NCBI GenBank assembly: GCA_046091365.1
Contig: JBJTBM010000136.1
Coordinates: 1-17,195 of the forward strand
Reading direction: 5' to 3'
DNA length: 17,195 nucleotides
Source of the DNA: Casp-actino8 sp046091365
Lineage (GTDB): Bacteria; Actinomycetota; Acidimicrobiia; Acidimicrobiales; Ilumatobacteraceae
Below, in pieces: positions 1 through 6,142 of this stretch (position 1 is its first letter; the number at the start of each line of letters is the position of its first letter). The translations under genes were made by a program, and so were the position numbers. The notes under the pieces were generated by a model. It worked only from the letters and a program-made list of their open reading frames with translations. It was not told where the DNA came from and did not search any database.

Positions 1-18
1 GACGGTGATGCGGCTCAT
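1..18 (-). CDS. possible start of a further minus-strand gene (partial, unidentified)
   Basis: An ATG reading MSRITV on the minus strand runs off the window edge 19 bases beyond the galT stop. Six codons are too few to identify a product. Six bases before the ATG is CACACT, which fits a loose -10 (A at position 2, T at position 6), and the GGCGGT directly before the ATG is a poor Shine-Dalgarno. The tight spacing would suit a third gene in the galT transcript. This is inference from position only. Confidence 0.3.
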
Positions 19-37
19 ACCGCCAGTGTGTCGCAGA

Positions 38-1021
38 TCAGGCGTGGGCGCCCACTCGGCGCAACTCTTCGGTGGCCTGTTCGGGCGGAATGATGTTGAT
101 CATCACGCCCGTGCCCCGCTCGAAGCCCGCCACGGTGGTGAGTTTCGGGAAGAGGTGCACGTGCCAGTGGAACGCGCCGTTGTGATGGTGGGGTGCGGTG
201 TGGAAGACGAGGTTGAAAGCAACATCGGCGAACACACCGTTGAGATGCACGAGGGCGTCGCGAATGGCCCGGCCGACCCCGGCCACATGGGCATCCGAGG
301 AGTCGGTGAGGTGCTGGTCGTGGTTGCGCGGGATGATCAGCATCTCGTACGGGCCGCCGCTCCACCAGGGGCACACCACCACGGCGTCGTCGGTGGCCAA
401 CACCACGCGCTCGCCGGCCGCCATCTCGGCCTCGACCGTGGCGCACAGGATGCAACCGCCCTCGAACCGAACGAAGGCCCGTTCCTCGTCGAGGATCTCA
501 CCGGGCACGAAAGGAAGTCCGAGCAACTGTCCGTGTGGGTGCGACAACGAAGCACCGGCTTCGCGACCGTGGTTCACGATCGCCTGGGTGTAACGGATGT
601 TGTCGGTGGAGGCGTGTCGCTGCAAGCGCTGCTTGAGCATCACCATCATCTCGCCGCAGGCCTCGTCGCTGAACGCCTCGATGCCGGTCGTGTGATCGCG
701 GGCGAAGACGACGACCTCGTGCGTACCGCTGGCCTCGGCCATCACGTGCACCGGGCCGAGGTTGCGCACGGCGAGCGAGTCGTCGCCGTCGAACGCCGGG
801 TAGAGATTGGGGATCACCCGCATGCGCCAGTCGTCACCGGCGCCGACGCTGGCGAGCGTGGGGAGGTGCTGGTCCTCGTTGCCGGGGCAGAAAGGACAGG
901 GCCGGCTGGGGCCGGACTCGACGGTCGGAACGCGACTGGCGAAATCGGTGGGGCGCATGGCCCGCTCGGCGACGATGGTGACCCACCGGCCGGTGAGGGG
1001 ATTCAGACGTAGTTGACTCAC
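38..1021 (-). CDS. galT: galactose-1-phosphate uridylyltransferase (GalT)
   Basis: GalT transfers UMP between UDP-glucose and galactose-1-phosphate in the cytoplasmic Leloir pathway. The 327-residue product starts with the family-typical SQLRLNPLTGRW. It has a zinc-type CPFC pair (C42, C45) and the catalytic SHPHGQ motif (H161-P-H163), where the second His should carry the uridylyl group. A second C-x2-C (C190, C193) follows, then the C-terminal HIT-like FHWHVHLFPK (H285, H287, H289). I chose the GTG at 1021 because GAGG lies five bases upstream. An in-frame ATG at 1084 would add 21 residues and overlap the upstream methyltransferase. The gene lies 40 bases after that methyltransferase and is probably cotranscribed with it. 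No galK or galE is visible, so a role on another sugar phosphate, as in GalT-like nucleotidyltransferases, remains possible. Confidence 0.88.
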   Translation of the reverse strand: MSQLRLNPLTGRWVTIVAERAMRPTDFASRVPTVESGPSRPCPFCPGNEDQHLPTLASVGAGDDWRMRVIPNLYPAFDGDDSLAVRNLGPVHVMAEASGTHEVVVFARDHTTGIEAFSDEACGEMMVMLKQRLQRHASTDNIRYTQAIVNHGREAGASLSHPHGQLLGLPFVPGEILDEERAFVRFEGGCILCATVEAEMAAGERVVLATDDAVVVCPWWSGGPYEMLIIPRNHDQHLTDSSDAHVAGVGRAIRDALVHLNGVFADVAFNLVFHTAPHHHNGAFHWHVHLFPKLTTVAGFERGTGVMINIIPPEQATEELRRVGAHA

Positions 1022-1026
1022 GGTGA

Positions 1027-1030
1027 CCTC
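1027..1030 (-). promoter_or_regulatory. Shine-Dalgarno that decides the galT start
   Basis: The minus strand reads GAGG, then five bases, then GTG at 1021. This is one of the few good ribosome binding sites in the window and favours the GTG over the upstream ATG at 1084. Confidence 0.55.
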
Positions 1031-1061
1031 AGGATACGCAATGTGGGAGACGATTACCTCG

Positions 1062-1793
1062 TCATCGGGTGTACACCGAAACATGAGTCGGTGAATCCGA
1101 GACGAACTGGCGACGGGAGGTGTCCTCCCAGCGATGAGTGAGCCGGAGTCCGGCGCACGAGGCCATCGCGTCGAGTTCGGCTGGGGCGGCGTAGCGGATG
1201 CTCCACGGGCGCAGCCGAACTCCGCCCGATTCGGTGAGCTCCACGAACTGACCGTCCACGCGTTGCTCGTCGGGGTGGTGCACGTCGATCGACAAGACCA
1301 CCCGATCGGCGTGCAGCGAGCGCACGCCCACCGTGCCACCGTCCTTGCGTTGCGGGTCGGGAACCGCCGCCTCGACCACGAGCACCCCGGACGGCGCCAG
1401 ACGCCCGGCGACCGCGGCGAACAGTGCGCCCTGACGCTCGGGTGTGGGGAGGCTGAAGATCGTGTTGTAGGCGATGAGTGCGGCGGCGAACGGGCCGGCG
1501 GGGAGGTCGTCGACCATGTCGCCGTGGATCAGGGACAACGTGACGTCGCCTTGCTTGGCCGCGCACGCGCGCAACATGGCCGAACTCGAGTCGATCCCCA
1601 CCACGCGGCATCCGCGGCGCGCCAGCGGGATGGCGAGTCGGCCGGTGCCCACGCCGAGTTCGAGCACCGGGCCGCCGCCGGCCAGTTCGTGGATGAGGGC
1701 CACGGTGGATCCGACGTCACTCACGTCGTCGTACCAATCGTCGTACACGTCGGCGAACGCGTCGCCGTACGTCGAGTCGTCGAAGCCTTTCAT
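1062..1793 (-). CDS. class I SAM-dependent methyltransferase, substrate unknown
   Basis: The 243-residue protein has a Rossmann-type methyltransferase fold. Motif I is LELGVGTG (residues 45-51, glycine-rich SAM loop), the acidic residue ending strand 2 is D68 in GIDSS, and GDM (91-93) marks motif II. The region before motif I (DVYDDWYDD) resembles small-molecule methyltransferases of the Methyltransf_25 or ubiE-like type. The second half is predicted beta-rich and has no specificity motif I recognise. I chose the ATG at 1793 because upstream extension runs into the divergent cysteine desulfurase promoter. Upstream GGACCGG is a weak ribosome site at best. The gene leads into galT 40 bases downstream. 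Their association does not reveal the substrate. Confidence 0.8.
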   Translation of the reverse strand: MKGFDDSTYGDAFADVYDDWYDDVSDVGSTVALIHELAGGGPVLELGVGTGRLAIPLARRGCRVVGIDSSSAMLRACAAKQGDVTLSLIHGDMVDDLPAGPFAAALIAYNTIFSLPTPERQGALFAAVAGRLAPSGVLVVEAAVPDPQRKDGGTVGVRSLHADRVVLSIDVHHPDEQRVDGQFVELTESGGVRLRPWSIRYAAPAELDAMASCAGLRLTHRWEDTSRRQFVSDSPTHVSVYTR

Positions 1794-1854
1794 CCGGTCC
1801 ACCCGTCCAGTCCACCATGCGCCGGTCGTCGGGGCTGAATCGGGGCCCGCGGAG

Positions 1855-1860
1855 TACTCT
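1855..1860 (+). promoter_or_regulatory. -10 element of a likely leaderless promoter for the cysteine desulfurase gene
   Basis: TACTCT lies six bases before the ATG at 1867. Transcription starting the usual 6-7 bases past the -10 would begin at the start codon. No well-spaced Shine-Dalgarno is present and no clear -35 is visible. Confidence 0.5.
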
Positions 1861-1866
1861 TCGACC

Positions 1867-3015
1867 ATGGCCGAGGGCATCGTGTACATGGATCACGCCG
1901 CCACCACACCCATGCGAGCGTCGGCCATCGCGGCCATGATGCCCTACCTCGACGGTGTGTACGCCAACCCGAGCGGAGCCCACCGATTCGCGCGCCGCGC
2001 GCGGCAGGCGGTCGACGAGGCGCGCGATCTGATCGCCTCGATCGTCGGATGCGCGCCGGGCGAAGTGGTCTTCACGGGTTGCGGTACCGAGAGCGACAAC
2101 ACGGCGATCGTGGGTGCCGTTCGTCGGCGCGGCGGGGTGGCCGTCTGCCCGGCCGCCGAACACCACGCCGTGTTGCACTGCGTCGAGCACACCGGCGGTC
2201 GGGTGGTTGCCGTCGACGCGACCGGCGCGGTCGATCTGGGGGCCCTCGCCGAGGCCCTCGACGACTCGGTCTCGTGCGTGGCCGTCATGGCCGTCAACAA
2301 CGAGACGGGCACCGTCACCGACATGGTCGCGGTTTCGCGCCTCGTGCGCCAGCGGGCACCCGGGGCGATCCTGCACACCGACGCCGTGCAGGCCGCGTGT
2401 TGGATCGATCTGCGCACCTTGTGGCCCCTCGTCGACTCGATGGCGATCAGCGCGCACAAGTTCGGTGGCCCCAAGGGTGTCGGCGCGCTCGTCGTGCGTG
2501 ACGGTGTCGTGCTCGAACCGATCGTGCTGGGTGGTGGCCAGGAGCGCGATCGGCGCAGCGGAACCCACAACGTCGCCGGAATCGTCGCCATGGCCGAGGC
2601 CTTGCGCGCGACCGACTCCGAGCGTGTGCACGAGATCGCACGGATCGAGGGGTTGCGCGACGAATTGACGCGGGGCTTGCTCCACATCGACGGCGTTCGC
2701 GGCACGGTGCCCCCCGAGGTCAGCGTTCCGGGGGTGGTGCACGTGTGCATCGCCGATGTCGAGAGCGAATCGTTGTTGTTCCTGCTCGACGAGGCCGGGG
2801 TGTGCGCGTCGGCCGCGTCGGCTTGTGCGAGTGGTGCCATGGAACCTTCACACGTTTTGGCGGCCATGGGCGTCGACCCCGCCCTCGGTGCCGGTGCCCT
2901 GAGACTGTCGATGGGGCACACCACCACCCGCGACGACGTGCGCCGCACCGTCGACGTGGTGCGAACCGCCGTCGAGCGCATCCGAGTGGCGTCGGCCCGG
3001 CTCAAACGCGCCTGA
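1867..3015 (+). CDS. iscS: cysteine desulfurase (NifS/IscS family, PLP enzyme)
   Basis: The enzyme removes sulfur from L-cysteine to give alanine and an enzyme persulfide, which feeds tRNA thiolation and possibly Fe-S assembly. The 382-residue protein opens with the family signature MDHAATTP. PLP-site residues are H99/H100 in AAEHHAV, D172 and Q175 in TDAVQAA, and the Schiff-base lysine K198 in ISAHKFGGPKG. The catalytic cysteine is C320 in SACASG, with C313 seven residues before it. RSGTHNVAG (230-238) is also typical. The start at 1867 has a -10-like TACTCT six bases upstream. mnmA begins 28 bases after the stop, a common pairing in which this enzyme is the sulfur donor to MnmA. Assignment to the family is firm; the exact subtype is less so. 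Confidence 0.93.
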   Translation: MAEGIVYMDHAATTPMRASAIAAMMPYLDGVYANPSGAHRFARRARQAVDEARDLIASIVGCAPGEVVFTGCGTESDNTAIVGAVRRRGGVAVCPAAEHHAVLHCVEHTGGRVVAVDATGAVDLGALAEALDDSVSCVAVMAVNNETGTVTDMVAVSRLVRQRAPGAILHTDAVQAACWIDLRTLWPLVDSMAISAHKFGGPKGVGALVVRDGVVLEPIVLGGGQERDRRSGTHNVAGIVAMAEALRATDSERVHEIARIEGLRDELTRGLLHIDGVRGTVPPEVSVPGVVHVCIADVESESLLFLLDEAGVCASAASACASGAMEPSHVLAAMGVDPALGAGALRLSMGHTTTRDDVRRTVDVVRTAVERIRVASARLKRA

Positions 3016-3030
3016 TCCACACCGTGGTCG

Positions 3031-3036
3031 TAGCCT
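3031..3036 (+). promoter_or_regulatory. -10 element of a possible internal leaderless promoter for mnmA
   Basis: TAGCCT lies seven bases before the GTG at 3044, in the 28-base gap after the cysteine desulfurase. The gap holds no purine-rich ribosome site, so mnmA may be started from its own leaderless transcript as well as by read-through. Confidence 0.4.
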
Positions 3037-3043
3037 GCAGCAC

Positions 3044-4153
3044 GTGAAGGTGCTCGTGGCCATGTCGGGAGGAGTGGATTCCTCCGTTGCCGCCGCACTG
3101 CTGGTGGAACAGGGCCACGAGGTGGTCGGGGTCACCATGCGTCTGTGGGGTGGCGAGAGCGACACCGGATGCTGCAGCGTCAGCGACGTCGACGACGCGC
3201 GACGCGTAGCCCAGCAAATCGGCATCGACCACCTGGTCTTCAACTTCACCGAAGAGTTCCACCGTCACGTCGTCGATCCCTATGTTGCCGACCACGCGAA
3301 CGGCGTCACGCCCAACCCGTGCATCGAATGCAATCGTCACCTCAAGTTCGATCGTCTCCACGAGCGAGCCATCGTGCTCGGGTTCGATGCCGTGGCGACG
3401 GGCCACCACGCCCGGATCGTCGAACGACACGGGGTGTTGCGGCTCGCGCGCGGTCATGATGCTGCCAAGGATCAGAGTTACGTCGTGCACATGTTGGATC
3501 AGCAGCAGTTGGTCCGAACCATGTTCCCGGTCGGCGAGATGAACAAGGTCGACGTTCGTGCCCACGCCGAGAGACTGGGGTTGCGCACGGCCGGCAAGCC
3601 CGACAGCCAGGACGTGTGCTTCATCACCACCGCCAAGGACGACGACGGTCGCGCGGGTCGTTCGGGTTTTCTCGCGCGTCGCATCCCGTTGCACGTGGCC
3701 GAGATCGTCGACACCGACGGTCGTCGGGTGGGCGAGGTGGAAGCGGTCGAGATGGTCACTCTCGGGCAGCGACGCGGTGTCGGCGGTGGCGGGGGAACCA
3801 AGCGATTCGTCGTTGACGTCGACGTTCCGGGACGTCGCGTGGTGGTGGGACCGGAAGCGTTGCTCGACGTCGCGACCGAACGGGTCGAACGGGTGATGTG
3901 GAGTTCGGCACCGGTCGACGGTGCGGTACGGGTGCAGTGCAGCGCTCACGGTGTGGCGCACCTCGCCGAGATCGAGGTCGTCGGCTCCGACGAGGTTCTC
4001 GTGCGGTGGAGGGAGCCGCAGCGTCGCGTGTCACCGGGACAGAGCGCGGTGTTCTACGACGTCGATGGCGATGTCGTGCTGGGCGGCGGCGTGGTCAGTT
4101 CACCCAGCGCCCTTCCGGGGCGCGACGGACAGACGGTGACCGACCTGGCGTGA
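3044..4153 (+). CDS. mnmA: tRNA-specific 2-thiouridylase MnmA
   Basis: MnmA makes 2-thiouridine at wobble position 34 of Lys, Glu and Gln tRNAs, using ATP to adenylate the base and a persulfide sulfur. The PP-loop SGGVDSS (8-14) binds ATP. The first catalytic cysteine is C96 in NPCIECN and the second is C192 in SQDVCF. C43-C44 in TGCCS and C93 are extra cysteines of the kind seen in actinobacterial MnmA. ATGHHARI and KDQSYVV are further family motifs. The protein has 369 residues and starts with GTG. The conserved part ends near VLGGG (346-350). The last 15-20 residues look unconserved and are encoded where a minus-strand gene overlaps by 100 bases. The upstream cysteine desulfurase is the likely sulfur donor. 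Confidence 0.95.
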   Translation: MKVLVAMSGGVDSSVAAALLVEQGHEVVGVTMRLWGGESDTGCCSVSDVDDARRVAQQIGIDHLVFNFTEEFHRHVVDPYVADHANGVTPNPCIECNRHLKFDRLHERAIVLGFDAVATGHHARIVERHGVLRLARGHDAAKDQSYVVHMLDQQQLVRTMFPVGEMNKVDVRAHAERLGLRTAGKPDSQDVCFITTAKDDDGRAGRSGFLARRIPLHVAEIVDTDGRRVGEVEAVEMVTLGQRRGVGGGGGTKRFVVDVDVPGRRVVVGPEALLDVATERVERVMWSSAPVDGAVRVQCSAHGVAHLAEIEVVGSDEVLVRWREPQRRVSPGQSAVFYDVDGDVVLGGGVVSSPSALPGRDGQTVTDLA

Positions 4154-4962
4154 ATCGCCCGTCCGCCGGGATCGGCGCGCGTAGCGGCCAGCACGACCGT
4201 CTCGAAGTCGACGAGATCGATCCGTAGTCCCGCCCCGCGACATCCACCGGTGAGGTCGGCGGCTTGGTCCGAGTCGCGACCGGGCGACGACGAGACCGCG
4301 GTCACGGTTCGGGCCGGGAACATGGCGGTCTCTGCCAACACCACGTGGTCGTGCACCACCAATCCCGCGGGGACGCGCACCAGCCACCGTCGCGAGAATC
4401 GGTGGAAGCGCACCGGTAGTGCGGCACAGCAGACGACGAACACCACCGTCGCCACCAGGGCCGGCACCCCGGCGTCGGCGTTCGCCGCCACCACCATGAG
4501 GGCCCCGCTGGTGGCCCACACGGCCCAGGCCAGAACCAAGGTGACGATCATGGCCGGGGAACAACGCAGGAGGTGACGTCGCTCGTCGCCGTACGCCGAG
4601 AGTTGCACGAAGGACTCGCCCACATCGGCGGACAGAACGAGCATCGTCGCGGCCACGGTGAGGGCGACGGCGACGGTACCGAACCCGGACGGATCGGTGA
4701 TCAAGGCACCGATCGACAACAGCGCCAGAGCGGGTGTCGACAGACGGATCGCCGTGAGCGACACGCTCGCCGGGACGAGAACGCACAGCAATGCGACCGC
4801 CCAGAGGGCCCATGCGGCCACCGAAGTCACCACACGCGCCACGTCGTTCCACGCGTCGGTGCCCGTGGACACGGCGGGCGGGGTGATCACACTCGCGATC
4901 ACCGTCGCGCGCATCACCCACCTCACCCATGGGGCCGCGTCGGACGCGCGCTGTTCGCTCAT
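4054..4962 (-). CDS. integral membrane protein of unknown function
   Basis: This 302-residue protein is not recognised. By eye it has about five or six hydrophobic segments: roughly 16-31, 43-66, 72-89, 95-112, 137-160 and 165-184. A basic stretch (RFHRFSRRW, 185-193) follows, and then a soluble C-terminal part of about 110 residues containing VPAGLVVHDHVVLAET (197-212). That segment could be a small beta domain on the cytoplasmic side. The last 30 residues are rich in Pro, Ser and Thr and lie inside the mnmA coding region on the opposite strand, so they are probably not functionally constrained. The ATG at 4962 has AACGCT six bases upstream, a weak leaderless -10. No transport or enzyme motif is visible. 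Confidence 0.75.
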   Translation of the reverse strand: MSEQRASDAAPWVRWVMRATVIASVITPPAVSTGTDAWNDVARVVTSVAAWALWAVALLCVLVPASVSLTAIRLSTPALALLSIGALITDPSGFGTVAVALTVAATMLVLSADVGESFVQLSAYGDERRHLLRCSPAMIVTLVLAWAVWATSGALMVVAANADAGVPALVATVVFVVCCAALPVRFHRFSRRWLVRVPAGLVVHDHVVLAETAMFPARTVTAVSSSPGRDSDQAADLTGGCRGAGLRIDLVDFETVVLAATRADPGGRAIHARSVTVCPSRPGRALGELTTPPPSTTSPSTS

Positions 4963-4968
4963 GCACCA

Positions 4969-4974
4969 AGCGTT
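4969..4974 (-). promoter_or_regulatory. weak candidate leaderless -10 for the membrane protein gene
   Basis: The minus strand reads AACGCT, then six bases, then the ATG at 4962. Only the A at position 2 and the T at position 6 match the -10 consensus. The spacing is what makes it worth listing. Confidence 0.25.
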
Positions 4975-5096
4975 GCCGAAACGAACGGTCGCACCGCAAT
5001 CGGGCGTGCTCGCCGTCGGGCGTCCGATTGTGCTCGTGTCGCGATCCCCTGCTACGAAGAAGCGTTGATTCCAACCGGGGGAGAGTGTCGTACTTC

Positions 5097-6107
5097 ATGA
5101 CCGTCGCGACGGACAACTCATTCGGTGGCGTGGCCACCGGTGTCGGCAGCGTGCCGCATCGCGACGCCCGCGCCGCGGCCGAGTTCGCTCTCGCGTCCAG
5201 CCCCGAACTCCCGGCGATTCCGTCGCTTCCCAAGCGGTCGCCCGCCGAGTCCATGATCGCCCAGGCCGTCGTCGGGATCCGTGGTGTTCGACTCGGTCAG
5301 TACGGTTCGATCGTCGTCGACCCGATGTCGGTCGACCCGCTGGCTGCGGTGGTCACCGACCTGCAGAACGATGCCTTCGCCGGATTGCGCGCCTTTCTCG
5401 ACGTCGCTCCCGGTCGCGTCGACGCCGTGAAATGGCAGTTCACCGGCCCGGTGACCCTCGGGCTCTCGCTCGTGCACGTGGGCGTGCCGGCCCATACCGC
5501 CTTCGACGTCGCGGTGCGCGCGGTGCGCACCCATTTGCGTCGCATCCACGACGAGGTGGCGACCCGTCTTCCGGACGTGACACAAGTGGTCGTGATCGAC
5601 GAGCCGATGCTCGGGGGTTTCATGGACGAGTCGTTCCCGATCGCTCCCGACACCGCCATCGACTTGATGTCGGGGGCGATGGCGGTGCTCGAACGCGACT
5701 GCTCGGTCGGGTTGCACAGTTGTGCCGACGTCGACGTCGCTCCGTTGCTCGCGGCGGGTCCGGCGATCCTGAGCGTGCCGGTGCGCGACGACCTCGTGGA
5801 CATGGCCCCGGCGATCAGGGAGTTCCTCGACACGGGTGGCGTGATCGCCTGGGGTGCGGTGGGAACCGAGGGACCGTTGCCGTCCAACGCCGAACGAGCG
5901 TGGAAGAAACTCTCGTCGGTGTGGTGCGGTCTGGTGCAGGACGGATGTGACGCGATGCGATTGCGTCAGCAGTCGATCGTGACGCCGGCGTGCGGGCTGG
6001 CGCTGCACACCGAGGACGGTGCGGCCGCGATCATGGAGCAGGTGCGCGACATCGCGCACCGCGTGCGCACGCAGACGCTGGCGACCCGACTCACCGTCGG
6101 GGCCTGA
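5097..6107 (+). CDS. MetE-like protein (C-terminal catalytic-domain type, uncertain activity)
   Basis: At 336 residues this matches the size of the zinc-binding catalytic barrel of cobalamin-independent methionine synthase and lacks the N-terminal half of full MetE (about 750 residues). It opens with the phrase TGVGSVPHRD. VKWQFTGPVTLG (111-122) and VIDEP (167-170) resemble MetE motifs. The zinc ligands appear to be H207 and C209 in GLHSCAD and C299 in TPACGL. The fourth ligand of E. coli MetE, a Glu in an ISIE segment, aligns with LSVPV here, so it appears to be Pro228. A homologue sits beside ligA in mycobacteria. I used the ATG at 5097; a GTG at 5085 is also possible because GGGGGAGAG at about 5077-5085 could serve either. 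Methionine synthesis is unproven; methyl transfer is a plausible role. Confidence 0.8.
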   Translation: MTVATDNSFGGVATGVGSVPHRDARAAAEFALASSPELPAIPSLPKRSPAESMIAQAVVGIRGVRLGQYGSIVVDPMSVDPLAAVVTDLQNDAFAGLRAFLDVAPGRVDAVKWQFTGPVTLGLSLVHVGVPAHTAFDVAVRAVRTHLRRIHDEVATRLPDVTQVVVIDEPMLGGFMDESFPIAPDTAIDLMSGAMAVLERDCSVGLHSCADVDVAPLLAAGPAILSVPVRDDLVDMAPAIREFLDTGGVIAWGAVGTEGPLPSNAERAWKKLSSVWCGLVQDGCDAMRLRQQSIVTPACGLALHTEDGAAAIMEQVRDIAHRVRTQTLATRLTVGA

Positions 6108-6130
6108 GCCTCGTCGCGCCACCCCTGACC

Positions 6131-6136
6131 TACAAT
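6131..6136 (+). promoter_or_regulatory. -10 element of a likely leaderless promoter for ligA
   Basis: TACAAT, five of six matches to TATAAT, lies exactly six bases before the ligA ATG at 6143. It is the best -10 match in the window, in an otherwise GC-rich 35-base gap with no Shine-Dalgarno. Initiation at the A of the ATG is expected. Confidence 0.6.
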
Positions 6137-6142
6137 TCGCCC

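Noticed and set aside
5..1012. Plus-strand open frame of 335 codons opposite galT
   Set aside because: It is the shadow of galT. It has no recognisable motif, while the minus strand carries clear GalT signatures throughout.
1717..3098. Two long minus-strand open frames opposite the cysteine desulfurase gene
   Set aside because: Composition is Arg/His-rich with no domain. The plus strand encodes an intact PLP enzyme.
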